DNA of 64,000 bases. Source: Chthonomonadia bacterium. Its GTDB lineage: Bacteria; Armatimonadota; HRBIN16. The stretch is taken from the NCBI GenBank assembly GCA_013314755.1, contig JABUFA010000004.1:62001-126000 (forward strand). The letters run 5' to 3'. The notes below the pieces were generated by a model. It was given only the letters and a program-made list of their open reading frames with translations. It did not search any database and was not told the origin of the DNA. Shown piece by piece: positions 48,209 through 57,122 of the stretch (positions within the stretch are counted from its first letter, which is position 1; each line of letters begins with the position of its first letter). A program made the position numbers and the translations under genes.

Positions 48209-48854
48209 ATCCGCTCGATGTTTCCTCCCGTACCAGGTTCATAAAGACCGTATGCGCCTGCTCCTGTTGATTGCGTTCCAGCAACTCGGGCACGCCGGAG
48301 TCCAGTACCTTCTGCCAGAACCTCTGCCGACGCTCATAACCCGTCATGTGCTTTTTTACCAGCGCGCGTCGCTCGCCCAGAAACTGCGCCAGTAAGCCAA
48401 TCGCCTCTGACAGAATCTGATGCCGAATCTGGTCGCGCAACCGCTGTGCCAGAAGCGGACTACAGCCCGAAGTGGAAACCGCAATCTGCACCGGACCACT
48501 GCTCGCGATTGCCGGCGTGATGAAGTTACAGTGCTCTGGCTCGTCGACGGCGTTGAAGAGATGATTCTGGGAGTGCGCCCACTCGTATAGCTGGCGATGA
48601 AGGGCGGGGTCATCGGTGGCGGCAATCACCAGGAAGCGCCCATGCATGTCTTCAGGCTGGCAGCGGCGACGCACCCAGTGAAGAACGCCCTGCTGGTGCC
48701 AGTGCTGAATCCGTTCGGTTGCTTCGGGGGCGATGACCGTCACTCTTGCGCCGGCGTCCAGCAGGGCACGAACCTTTTCGGTTGCCACCTTTCCTCCGCC
48801 TATCACCAGGCAATCGCGTGCCTGCAGGTCAAGGAACACCGGGTAATAGCCCAT
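48195..48854 (-). CDS. precorrin-2 dehydrogenase / sirohydrochlorin ferrochelatase (CysG N-domain type)
   Basis: 219 residues. YPVFLDLQARDCLVIGGGKVATEKV is the NAD-binding start; FNAVDEPEHCNFITPA and VSTSGCSPLLAQRLRDQI are typical of Met8p/CysG N-terminal domains. It oxidises precorrin-2 to sirohydrochlorin and may insert iron. Three bases separate it from the reductase gene; it overlaps cobA downstream. Whether it also chelates iron cannot be read from sequence. Confidence 0.93.
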   Translation of the reverse strand: MGYYPVFLDLQARDCLVIGGGKVATEKVRALLDAGARVTVIAPEATERIQHWHQQGVLHWVRRRCQPEDMHGRFLVIAATDDPALHRQLYEWAHSQNHLFNAVDEPEHCNFITPAIASSGPVQIAVSTSGCSPLLAQRLRDQIRHQILSEAIGLLAQFLGERRALVKKHMTGYERRQRFWQKVLDSGVPELLERNQQEQAHTVFMNLVREETSSGYGDR

Positions 48855-48857
48855 GTC

Positions 48858-50483
48858 CTATCCCTCCACTACTTCGGCAGGTGCCGGGGGCAGCGGGGGC
48901 ATCTCCACTCCCTCGGCGAACTGCACCTGCATCAGCGATGCCAGCTCCTCGTCGGTGTGGCGGTCAACGAAGTCGCTGAAGTCCTCTTCCGGGTCGCGCA
49001 GGGCAAGGTAGTTGTTCAGCAGACGCTCCAGCGCGACCTTCACCTCGCTGGCGGGCACTTTGCGCCAGATGGGGCGAACGAAACGGGCATCCCTGCCCAG
49101 CCGGCCGCCCAGTGCGATGTCGTAGCCCTCTACCTTCTCATCGCCTACCCGTACCAGGCATCCCTGGAGCCCGATGTCGCCAATGTGGTGCTGTCCGCAA
49201 TCGTTGGGACAGCCATTCAGGTTGATGCGGATGGGTTCGTCCAGCGGGACGGTGCGCTCCAGGTGTTCCACAATCTCCACAATCAGTCGCTTCGTTTCGG
49301 TGATAGCCAGATTGCAGAACTCGTTGCCCGTGCACGCTACCGCCGCGCGTCGGAAGGGCGTGGCTTCGTGCGGCAGGTTTACCTTTTGCAGTTCGGTAAG
49401 CAGGGTATCCACACGCTGGGTCGGCACGTAAGGGATAAGCAGGTTCTGCTGGTTGGTGGTACGCACGATGCCCTGACCGAACTCTTCCGCCAGCGATGCT
49501 ACCGCCAGCATCTGTTCGGCGCGGATGCGTCCACTCAACACCGCCACGCCCACCCAGTTCAGCCCCTGCTGCTTCTGTGGATGGACGCCGATATGGTCGC
49601 GGTATACCCGGTACGGCTCTTCCCACTCGATGGCAGGCTCGGGTGTCCAGTCCAGCCGGGCACGTACCTCCTGCTCGAACCGCTCGATGCCCCAGTCCGC
49701 CACCAGGAACTTCAGGCGGGCGCGTTTGCGGTTGTCACGATAGCCGAAGTCGCGGAAAATCTCGGTAATGGCGCGGATGACGTCCACGAGCTTTTCCGGC
49801 GGCACGAACATATTTAGCTTCTGGGCAAACATGGGGCGGCTGCTCAAGCCCCCTCCGACGCGCACGTGGAAGCCGTACTCCCATTCGCCGTTCGCCCTGC
49901 GGCGGCGCACCGCGGTTGCCCCCACATCGTTAATTTCGGGCTGGGCACAGTGCACCGCGCATCCCGCCACGGACATCTTGTACTTGCGCGGCAGGTCAGA
50001 GAACTCGCGATTGTTCAGGAAGTAGCGAGTCACCGCCAGCACATAGGGGCGACCGTCCAGAATCTCGTCGGGGTCTATGCCTGCGACGGGACAGCCGACC
50101 ACATTGCGTGTGATGTCGCCACATGCACCAGACGTTGTTAGTCCGACGCTGTGTAACCGTTCGAAGACATCGGGCATATCCTCAATGGTAAGCCAGTGGA
50201 ACTGGAAGTTCTGGCGGGTGGTGATGTCCGCAAAGCCTTGCGCGTACCGTTCGGCAATCTGCCCCAGCGTGCGCATCTGTTCGGCGGTCAGCTCGCCGCC
50301 GGGTATCTTCACGCGAAGCATGAAGTGCCCAACTTTGGGCTTCTGCTCGTACAGCCCGTACCAGCGGAAGCGATACAGGTCGTCTGGCGGGATGGAGCGG
50401 TAGCCGGTGCGGGCGTATCGGAGGATATCCTCGTAGACATCCAGCCCGTCTTTCTCCTTTTTGATGCGTTCCTGTTCCAGCAT
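48858..50483 (-). CDS. siroheme/[4Fe-4S] sulfite (or nitrite) reductase
   Basis: 541 residues with two ferredoxin-like half domains and two siroheme-binding domains, as in NirA/Sir. The cluster ligands are Cys384 and Cys390 in ACTGNEFC and Cys425 and Cys429 in NGCPNDCG. N-terminal TTRQNFQFHW and the siroheme-contacting segments are normal. Sulfite and nitrite reductases cannot be separated by motif; the neighbours sat and cysH point to sulfite to sulfide. Reductant is likely ferredoxin since no flavoprotein subunit is encoded nearby. Confidence 0.93.
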   Translation of the reverse strand: MLEQERIKKEKDGLDVYEDILRYARTGYRSIPPDDLYRFRWYGLYEQKPKVGHFMLRVKIPGGELTAEQMRTLGQIAERYAQGFADITTRQNFQFHWLTIEDMPDVFERLHSVGLTTSGACGDITRNVVGCPVAGIDPDEILDGRPYVLAVTRYFLNNREFSDLPRKYKMSVAGCAVHCAQPEINDVGATAVRRRRANGEWEYGFHVRVGGGLSSRPMFAQKLNMFVPPEKLVDVIRAITEIFRDFGYRDNRKRARLKFLVADWGIERFEQEVRARLDWTPEPAIEWEEPYRVYRDHIGVHPQKQQGLNWVGVAVLSGRIRAEQMLAVASLAEEFGQGIVRTTNQQNLLIPYVPTQRVDTLLTELQKVNLPHEATPFRRAAVACTGNEFCNLAITETKRLIVEIVEHLERTVPLDEPIRINLNGCPNDCGQHHIGDIGLQGCLVRVGDEKVEGYDIALGGRLGRDARFVRPIWRKVPASEVKVALERLLNNYLALRDPEEDFSDFVDRHTDEELASLMQVQFAEGVEMPPLPPAPAEVVEG

Positions 50484-50500
50484 GGTGAAGACTCACCTCC

Positions 50501-51223
50501 CTATCCTGACCTGACGTGCAGACCACACTCTTTCTGTTCGGGAGTTTCCCACCACCAGCGTCCGGCGCGGATGTCTTCGCCCGGCTGGATGGCGCGAGTG
50601 CATGGCGCACAGCCAATGCTGGGAAAGCCTCTATCGTGAAGCACGTTGTACGGCACGTTGTGGGCGCGGATATACTCCCACACCTGTTCTTCACTCCAGT
50701 CAGCCAGCGGGTTGAGCTTCAGGATGCCGCCATGCGCATCGTCCACCTCTACCTTGGGGATGCTGGCGCGGGTGACCGCCTGCTGCCGGCGCAAGCCGGT
50801 AATCCACGCCTGTAATCCCTGCAGGGCGCGTCCCAGCGGCTCGACCTTTCGGATGTGGCAGCATTCCTTGCGGTTTTCCACCGACAGGTAGAAGGAGTTC
50901 GCGCCTTTGGTGCGCAGGAGCTGTTCTACCAGTGCGGTCTGCGGGAAGTACACTTCGAACTCGATGTGGTAGCGCTGTCGGCATCGCTCCATCACGTCAT
51001 AGGTTTCCTGGTGGAGCCTGCCGGTGTCCAGCACGAAGATGCGCGGCTGGGGGGTAATCTTCACCAGCATATCCACCAGCGCCACGTCCTCCGCGCCGAA
51101 GCTGCACGCCAGCGCCATCCGATTGCCAAACTGCTCCACCGCCCACTTCAGCAGTGCCTGCGGGGGCAGAGCCTCAAACTGAGCGTTCAGGCTGTCGATG
51201 TCCGTTGGTAATAATGTGTTCAT
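50501..51223 (-). CDS. cysH: adenylylsulfate (APS) reductase, [4Fe-4S] type
   Basis: 240 residues. The cluster motif is complete: Cys121-Cys122 in KECCHIRK and Cys205, Cys208 in GCAPCTRA, which marks the APS-specific rather than PAPS-only group. Catalytic Cys233 is in KECGLHV. SFGAEDVALV (about 41-50) is the nucleotide-binding loop. It makes sulfite directly from APS, so no APS kinase is needed, consistent with the absence of cysC in the operon. It lies 15 nt after the SemiSWEET-like gene. Confidence 0.95.
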   Translation of the reverse strand: MNTLLPTDIDSLNAQFEALPPQALLKWAVEQFGNRMALACSFGAEDVALVDMLVKITPQPRIFVLDTGRLHQETYDVMERCRQRYHIEFEVYFPQTALVEQLLRTKGANSFYLSVENRKECCHIRKVEPLGRALQGLQAWITGLRRQQAVTRASIPKVEVDDAHGGILKLNPLADWSEEQVWEYIRAHNVPYNVLHDRGFPSIGCAPCTRAIQPGEDIRAGRWWWETPEQKECGLHVRSG

Positions 51224-51238
51224 GCCGTAACCTCCTGC

Positions 51239-51535
51239 CTATAGTCCAAGTGTTGTGTTGCGCAATCGTTCATAGTATCTGCGTCGCCAGCGATAGTAAA
51301 GCACCTGCAGGAGCAGAGTAACCCTCAGCATCAGCCCGCCAAGGAATCCCCATGCCAGCACGTACTCCCCGCGCGAGTGGCTGTACAGCATCAGCAGAAA
51401 CCGCCCCGTGACGTTCAGCAGGGGGAAGAGCAGAGCGAACTCTTCCGCCTCCTTGACGCGATAGAGCCGAATCAATTGAGGCAGGTATGAGCCCTCCATC
51501 AGCCACATCGCGACCGTTGCGACCCACTGCCACAT
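51239..51535 (-). CDS. SemiSWEET-like PQ-loop membrane protein
   Basis: 98 residues with three hydrophobic helices (about 1-17, 33-50 and 57-80). The first helix ends in YLPQLIRLYRVKEAEEF, a PQ-loop motif, and the length fits the three-helix SemiSWEET family, which dimerise to form a small-solute channel. It lies between sat (1 nt apart) and cysH (15 nt apart) on the same strand. No sulfate permease gene is in the operon. Transport of a sulfur compound is a guess; family members known to me move sugars. Confidence 0.65.
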   Translation of the reverse strand: MWQWVATVAMWLMEGSYLPQLIRLYRVKEAEEFALLFPLLNVTGRFLLMLYSHSRGEYVLAWGFLGGLMLRVTLLLQVLYYRWRRRYYERLRNTTLGL

Positions 51536-51536
51536 G

Positions 51537-52679
51537 CTAAACGCTCCCTACTGTCATGCTTTGAACCAGCACCTGAGCCACTTCTGGGCGGGTGAACTCG
51601 GGCGGCAACGGCTTCCCTTCGCTGAGCAGTCTGCGTACCTGCGTGCCGCTGAGGTTAATCCTTGCATCCACATCGTGCGGGCAGGTCTTAACCGACGCCA
51701 TTCCTCCACAGCGTGTGCAGTAGAAGGTGTGGTCAAAGAACAGCGGCGTGATGCCCAGTTCGCCTGGCTGGAAGTGCTGGAAGACGTGATGCGCGTCGTA
51801 GGTTCCGTAGTAGTTCCCCACGCCAGCATGGTCCCTGCCGACGATGAAATGGGTGCATCCGTAGTTGCGCCGCACGATGGCATGGAAGATGGCTTCTCGC
51901 GGTCCGGCATAACGCATTGCCGCTGGATTTACCGCCAGCACCACCCTGTCGGCGGGGAAATAGTTTGCCAGCAGCGCCTCGTAGCAAGCCATCCGCACCT
52001 CGGCGGGGATGTCGTCCGATTTGGTCTCACCCACGATGGGATGGATCAGTAACCCGTCTACGATTTCCAGCGCGCACTTGATAATGTACTCATGAGCGCG
52101 ATGTATCGGGTTGCGGGTTTGGAAAGCCACCACTGTGCGCCATCCGCGCTGGGCAAACTGCTGGCGTGTCTGCTGAGGGGTCAGACGGTAGGCGGGAAAG
52201 TCGCGATGCTGTGGCAGCTGAAGGACTTCCACCTCGCCCGCCAGATACACCTCGCCCTGGGCGTACAGGGCGGCGACGCCGGGATGGGCACTATCGGTGG
52301 TGCGGAAGACGCTTTGCGCCTCGCGCTCCTTATCGTAACGGAAGCGTTCGCGCACGTGCAAAACAGCCAGCGGAGTGCCATCCGGAGCACTGAGTCCTAC
52401 CGGGGACCCCTCCTTCACCGCTGATGCTACCTCGTGCGATACCGCCAGCGTGATGGGGATGCTCCACGGTGTACCATCGCTCAGGCGCATATCGTCCAGC
52501 ACGCTGTGGTAGTCGCGCCGGGTAAGGAAGCCGTACAGCGGGGTGTATCCCCCGTTGCCCAGCAGTTCCACGTCCGATACCTGTCTGTGCGTCAGGCGAA
52601 TGGTGGGCAGATGCGCGAACCGCTGTAACCACTCGCTTCGCCTCGTTTCGTCGTTTACCCGCAGAGGGCGTAAGTCCAT
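51537..52679 (-). CDS. sat: sulfate adenylyltransferase
   Basis: 380 residues; the monofunctional (ATP sulfurylase) form without an APS kinase tail. [11 protein letters not shown] and GRDHAGVG are the nucleotide-binding motifs, and [18 protein letters not shown] holds a zinc-type cysteine set. It activates sulfate to APS. First gene of the six-gene operon; a promoter and a near-palindromic operator lie just upstream. Confidence 0.96.
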   Translation of the reverse strand: MDLRPLRVNDETRRSEWLQRFAHLPTIRLTHRQVSDVELLGNGGYTPLYGFLTRRDYHSVLDDMRLSDGTPWSIPITLAVSHEVASAVKEGSPVGLSAPDGTPLAVLHVRERFRYDKEREAQSVFRTTDSAHPGVAALYAQGEVYLAGEVEVLQLPQHRDFPAYRLTPQQTRQQFAQRGWRTVVAFQTRNPIHRAHEYIIKCALEIVDGLLIHPIVGETKSDDIPAEVRMACYEALLANYFPADRVVLAVNPAAMRYAGPREAIFHAIVRRNYGCTHFIVGRDHAGVGNYYGTYDAHHVFQHFQPGELGITPLFFDHTFYCTRCGGMASVKTCPHDVDARINLSGTQVRRLLSEGKPLPPEFTRPEVAQVLVQSMTVGSV

Positions 52680-52694
52680 TTTTCGTATCCTCTA

Positions 52695-52717
52695 TTGTTG
52701 ACTAAATTAATCAACAA
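52695..52717. promoter_or_regulatory. near-palindromic operator downstream of the sat promoter
   Basis: A 23-bp inverted repeat: arms TTGTTGA and TCAACAA (7 perfect pairs), one mismatch, then three more pairs about the centre. It lies about 10-30 nt after the predicted transcription start and 16 nt before the sat ATG, a repressor position. It resembles boxes I associate with Rrf2-family regulators of sulfur and Fe-S genes; that assignment is inference. Confidence 0.5.
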
Positions 52718-52732
52718 AGTATCTTGATTCAT

Positions 52733-52762
52733 AATATACCATGACCTGTACGCCCATGTCAA
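52733..52762 (-). promoter_or_regulatory. promoter of the sulfate-assimilation operon
   Basis: Minus strand TTGACA (complement of 52757-52762; six of six), 18-nt spacer, TATATT (complement of 52733-52738). Predicted start near 52726, with a 47-nt leader containing the operator-like inverted repeat. Confidence 0.6.
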
Positions 52763-52827
52763 GCAGGCGAATGGAAATCCCATCGCTAATCTGGAGATGG
52801 CAAGCATTGCTTTGAGGGAGGTGCACC

Positions 52828-54840
52828 ATGGCGACAGCAAACAGCCTGCGTCTGACGCCGCGGGCACACATTGGCAGGCTCAGCGCGTCGGACGAACCGT
52901 CGCCGCTGGATGGGGCGGTCTGGTACACGGCTCACGCCGAGGGCGACGGGCTGGAGTACTCGTTCCCGAAAGGCGCACTGGTGGATATGCGCTATCTTAC
53001 TGCCGATATGCTTCTGGATGGCAGGTTTCTCGCGGTGTTCGCCCTGCGCCTGCACGAGTCGACGACGGGCAGGACGTTCCAGCTGATGTTTGGACTGCTG
53101 AATCAGTGTTCGGCGCGGCTTCGCGTGCCGCTAGAGGCGGTGAACCAGAACCGCTGGCAGTATCCGCGCGAGGGGGCATGGCTCAAGCCGATGTGCGGCG
53201 GCGATGTGGTGGACCTGAAGGAGGTAGACCGCATCACGCTGACCGTTTTGCGCAGGGCAGATGAGCCTGTTCGCTGGTGCATGACCCCGCTGGTGGCTAC
53301 TGCGCAGACGCCGCCGAAGCTGGAACAGCCTGTTCTGCCGAAGGGGGCATTGCTGGACATGCTTGGGCAGAGTCGCCTGCACGATTGGTCGGGCAAAAGC
53401 AGGACACCTGAAGAGGTCACCGAGCGATTGCGCAAACAGCTGGCGGAGGCGTCGTCAGCTTCCCTGCCCGATGGTTTTTCGCGCTGGGGAGGCTGGAAGG
53501 AGCTGCGCTTCGAGGGAACGGGCTTCTTCCGCACAGAGCACGACGGCAGGCGGTGGTGGCTGGTAGACCCTGACGGCTATGCGTTCTGGTCTGCCGGGGT
53601 GGATTGCGTGCGGGTGGACACCGAAGCCGCGTACGATGGTTTGGAAACCGCCTTAGAGTGGCTTCCCGACCCCAATGGCGAATACGCGGAGGTGTATCGT
53701 ACGGCGGGGGGATGGATGCGTCGCAGTATCAACTATCTGGCGGCGAACTTCATCCGCGCCTTCGGCAGGGAGCGATGGTACGAGTGCTGGGCGCAAATCG
53801 CGCTGGCGCACCTGCGGCGGTTTGGCTTCAATACGGTGGCGAACTGGTCGGACTGGCAGGTTGCCCGCGAGGCTGGCTATCCGTATGTGCGTCCCCTGCA
53901 CTTTGAGGCGAAGCATACCCCGTCCGTTTTTCGCGATTTCCCGGATGTGTTTGACCCGCGCTTCGAGCAGGACGCTGATGCCTTCGCTGAGCAGTTACGT
54001 GAAACCGCAGACGACCCCGCGTTTATCGGCTATTTCCTGATGAACGAGCCAACGTGGGGCTTCGCTGTGCAGACGCCTGCGGAGGGGATGCTGCTGAACA
54101 CCCCTGCCTGCGCGACGCGGCGTGCCCTGGCTGATTGGCTTCGGCAGAGGTATGGCAGTGATTCCGCGCTATCTTCGGCGTGGGGAATGGATGTGCGGCT
54201 GAGCGATGTGACGGAAGGCAAGTGGCATCATGCACTGACCGATGCCGCCCGCGAGGACCTAGCACGGTTCAGCAGTGTGATGGTGGCGAGGTTGTACGAG
54301 ACCCTCAGCACAGCGTGTCGGCGGGTGGACCCCAACCATTTGAACCTGGGAGCGCGCTACTATACCGTTCCTCCTGCGTGGGCGGTGGAGGGTATGAAGT
54401 GCTTTGACGTGTTCAGCATCAACTGCTACGAGAACCGCGTGCCGTCGCATCGCCTGCGCCCGCTCAGCGAGGCATTGAACATGCCCATTCTCATCGGCGA
54501 GTGGCACTTTGGTGCGCTGGATGTGGGGCTGCCTGCCAGCGGCATCGGCAGGGTGCGCAATCAAGTGGAACGCGGCAGAGCCTACCGCGTGTATCTGGAA
54601 ACGGCGGCAGCGGAGGCGTGGTGCGTGGGGGTACACTATTTCACGCTGTATGACCAGTCTGCGCTGGGGCGATTCGACGGCGAGAACTACAATATCGGCT
54701 TTCTGGATGTGTGCAACAAGCCGTATGAGCCGCTGGCGGAGGCGGCACGCACCAGTCACGAGCGGATATATCGTGTGGCATCGGGACTGGAACCGCCATA
54801 CGATGAACCGGTAGAATACCTGCCCAAACTGTTCATGTGA
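52828..54840 (+). CDS. GH50-like (agarase-type) glycoside hydrolase
   Basis: 670 residues. An N-terminal CBM-like beta domain (about 1-215) is followed by a TIM barrel. Asn406-Glu407 in GYFLMNEPTW is the clan GH-A acid/base and Glu558 in PILIGEWHFGALD the nucleophile; the latter segment is close to the GH50 beta-agarase motif as I know it. No signal peptide is present, so it likely acts in the cytoplasm. It is the first of a three-gene unit with two alcohol dehydrogenases. A ribosome site GGGAGG precedes the ATG. Substrate unknown. Confidence 0.75.
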   Translation: MATANSLRLTPRAHIGRLSASDEPSPLDGAVWYTAHAEGDGLEYSFPKGALVDMRYLTADMLLDGRFLAVFALRLHESTTGRTFQLMFGLLNQCSARLRVPLEAVNQNRWQYPREGAWLKPMCGGDVVDLKEVDRITLTVLRRADEPVRWCMTPLVATAQTPPKLEQPVLPKGALLDMLGQSRLHDWSGKSRTPEEVTERLRKQLAEASSASLPDGFSRWGGWKELRFEGTGFFRTEHDGRRWWLVDPDGYAFWSAGVDCVRVDTEAAYDGLETALEWLPDPNGEYAEVYRTAGGWMRRSINYLAANFIRAFGRERWYECWAQIALAHLRRFGFNTVANWSDWQVAREAGYPYVRPLHFEAKHTPSVFRDFPDVFDPRFEQDADAFAEQLRETADDPAFIGYFLMNEPTWGFAVQTPAEGMLLNTPACATRRALADWLRQRYGSDSALSSAWGMDVRLSDVTEGKWHHALTDAAREDLARFSSVMVARLYETLSTACRRVDPNHLNLGARYYTVPPAWAVEGMKCFDVFSINCYENRVPSHRLRPLSEALNMPILIGEWHFGALDVGLPASGIGRVRNQVERGRAYRVYLETAAAEAWCVGVHYFTLYDQSALGRFDGENYNIGFLDVCNKPYEPLAEAARTSHERIYRVASGLEPPYDEPVEYLPKLFM

Positions 54841-54850
54841 GGAGAGGACG

Positions 54851-55882
54851 ATGTTAGCTGCGGTACTGACCGATTTCAACCGTCTGGAGCTGCGCGAAGT
54901 GCCGACCCCCGAACCCGGCGAGGGGGAGGTGCTGGTGCGCATCAAGGCGTGCGGCTTCTGCGCGACCGACTACAAGGCAATCAAGGGCATCCGTCGCAAC
55001 GTGCGGTTTCCCCTGATTCCGGGGCATGAACCCGCCGGCGTGGTGGCTGGTGTGGGCGCGGGTGTGAAGCATGTGAAAGAGGGCGACGAGGTGATTATCC
55101 AGCCGAGTGGGTTCTGTGGCACCTGCCCGCAGTGCCGGATGGGACTGCACCATTATTGTTCGCAGTCCTTCGTGACCGGCGGCGACGGTCCCGAGGACGT
55201 GCGTCCGGGCAGTTTCGCGGAGTACACCGTCACCGCCGCGACGTCGGTGTATCCCAAGCCAAAGCACATCAGCTTTGACGCCGCCTGCCAGACCGAGCCT
55301 GTCAGCGGCGCGTGGAAAGGGGTGGTCCACACCTCGCAGATGCAGGTGGGGGACGACGTGGTGGTCATCGGCACGGGAGGCATCGGGATGTACTGCCTGA
55401 TGGTGGCGAAGGCGGCGGGCGCGGGGCGACTCATCGCCATAGACATCAGCGACTACGCGCTGGAGACGGCGCGTCGGCTTGGCGCCACACACACCATCAA
55501 CCCCCTGCGCGAAGACGCCAGAACAGCCGTGTACGACATCCTGCCCGACGGTCCCGACGTGATTATCGAATCGGCGGGTCCGATTGAGGCGGTGAAGCTG
55601 ATGGTCAGCCTGCTTCGTCGGGGCACGCGCTGGAACGTGTTCGGCATCACCACACACGAGACCTTTGAGCTGGACGGTGGTCTGATGCACTTTCTGGAGG
55701 CGCGGATGGACGCCAGTTTCGGCACAAATCCGCTGGCGATGCAGAAAGCCATTCGGCTCATCGAGCGCGGGCTGGTGGACCCCGAAAAGGTCATTTCGCA
55801 TCGCTTCCCGCTCACCGAAATCCACAAGGCGGTGGAGGTCATGGAAAGCCCCAAACGCAACAAGGTGATTATCTATCCATAG
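54851..55882 (+). CDS. zinc-dependent medium-chain alcohol dehydrogenase
   Basis: 343 residues. GHEPAGVV, structural-zinc cysteines in GFCGTCPQCRMGLHHYC, catalytic Cys in CGFCATDYK, and the nucleotide loop GTGGIGMYCLM identify the sorbitol/threonine dehydrogenase group. The gene starts 10 nt after the GH50-like stop and has GAGGAG upstream. Probably oxidises a sugar or sugar alcohol released by the neighbouring hydrolase. Confidence 0.9.
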   Translation: MLAAVLTDFNRLELREVPTPEPGEGEVLVRIKACGFCATDYKAIKGIRRNVRFPLIPGHEPAGVVAGVGAGVKHVKEGDEVIIQPSGFCGTCPQCRMGLHHYCSQSFVTGGDGPEDVRPGSFAEYTVTAATSVYPKPKHISFDAACQTEPVSGAWKGVVHTSQMQVGDDVVVIGTGGIGMYCLMVAKAAGAGRLIAIDISDYALETARRLGATHTINPLREDARTAVYDILPDGPDVIIESAGPIEAVKLMVSLLRRGTRWNVFGITTHETFELDGGLMHFLEARMDASFGTNPLAMQKAIRLIERGLVDPEKVISHRFPLTEIHKAVEVMESPKRNKVIIYP

Positions 55883-55894
55883 AGGAGGTGGAGG

Positions 55895-57049
55895 ATGTTC
55901 GATTTTACCTTTCATAACCCGACGCGAATCCTGTTTGGTAAGGGCGCAATCGCACGCATCCGCGAGTATATCCCGCAGGGCGCGCGCGTGCTGATGACAT
56001 ACGGAGGCGGGAGCATCAAACGCAACGGCGTGTACGAGCAGGTGCAGGATGCGCTGAAGGACTGGCAGGTGTGGGAGTACGGCGGAATCGAGCCGAACCC
56101 GCGCTATGAGACGCTGATGCCTGCGGTGGAGCTGGTCAGGCGCGAGGGGATTGACTTCCTGCTTGCGGTGGGCGGCGGCTCCGTGCTGGACGGCACCAAG
56201 TTCATCGCGGCGGCTGTGCCGTTCGAAGGGGAGCCGTGGGACATTCTGGAGAAGCGTGCGCCGGTACATGCCGCCGTTCCGCTGGGCGCGGTGCTGACAC
56301 TGCCCGGCACTGGCTCGGAGATGAACGGCTATGCGGTCATTAGTCACTCCGCCAAGCGTGCCAAGCTGGCGTTCGGCTCACCGCTGGTCTATCCGCGCTT
56401 CTCGGCGCTGGATCCGGAGACCACTTTCTCCCTGCCACCGCGCCAGACCGCCAACGGCATTGTGGACACCTTTGTGCACGTGATGGAGCAGTACCTGACC
56501 TACCCCGTGGACGCGCCCCTGCAGGACCGGATGGCGGAGGCGATCCTGCTGACGCTGATTGAGCAGGCTCCGCGCGTGATGCAAAATCCGACTGACTATG
56601 ATGCCCGGGCGAACATCATGTGGTGCGCGACCGTTGCGCTGTGTGGCATCGTCGGCGTGGGGGTTCCACAGGATTGGGCGACACACGCCATCGGGCATGA
56701 AATCACCGCGCTGTACGACATTGACCACGCCCGCACGCTCGCCATCGTCCTGCCCGCGGTGATGCAGGCGAAGCGAGAGGCAAAACGTGCCAAGATACTG
56801 CAGTATGCCGAGCGCGTGTGGGACATTCGGGAAGGAGACGAGGAAGCGCGCATCGATGCAGCTATCCAGCGCACGCGCGAGTTCTTTGAGAGCGTGGGCA
56901 TCCCCACCCGTCTCTCGGCGTACGGCATCGGCAGGGAGGCTATCCCCGCTATCGTGAGTCAATTGCGGGAGCACGGGATGACCGCCCTCGGTGAGCACGG
57001 CGACATCACGCCCGAGGTGGCGGGCAGTATTCTGGAGCTTTGCCTGTAG
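55895..57049 (+). CDS. iron-containing alcohol dehydrogenase (YqhD/BDH-like)
   Basis: 384 residues. GGGSVLDGTKF (NADP-binding), LPGTGSEMNGYAVIS, and the metal ligands in IVDTFVHVMEQY and GHEITALYDIDHARTLA fit the YqhD branch of type III alcohol dehydrogenases, which reduces aldehydes with NADPH. 12 nt after the zinc enzyme. The pair plus the GH50-like enzyme make a plausible catabolic unit closed by a hairpin. Confidence 0.9.
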   Translation: MFDFTFHNPTRILFGKGAIARIREYIPQGARVLMTYGGGSIKRNGVYEQVQDALKDWQVWEYGGIEPNPRYETLMPAVELVRREGIDFLLAVGGGSVLDGTKFIAAAVPFEGEPWDILEKRAPVHAAVPLGAVLTLPGTGSEMNGYAVISHSAKRAKLAFGSPLVYPRFSALDPETTFSLPPRQTANGIVDTFVHVMEQYLTYPVDAPLQDRMAEAILLTLIEQAPRVMQNPTDYDARANIMWCATVALCGIVGVGVPQDWATHAIGHEITALYDIDHARTLAIVLPAVMQAKREAKRAKILQYAERVWDIREGDEEARIDAAIQRTREFFESVGIPTRLSAYGIGREAIPAIVSQLREHGMTALGEHGDITPEVAGSILELCL

Positions 57050-57067
57050 CGGCTTTACCACAAACGT

Positions 57068-57095
57068 GGGGACCGTCCGCGCCCGGGCGGTCCCC
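57068..57095. terminator. GC-rich hairpin after the alcohol dehydrogenase gene
   Basis: 12-bp stem with one T-G pair (GGGGACCGTCCG and its partner) and a 4-nt loop, between convergent stop codons. No T tract. Confidence 0.55.
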
Positions 57096-57122
57096 ATATC
57101 TGTTCGTTCTGCCATCTGTCTA

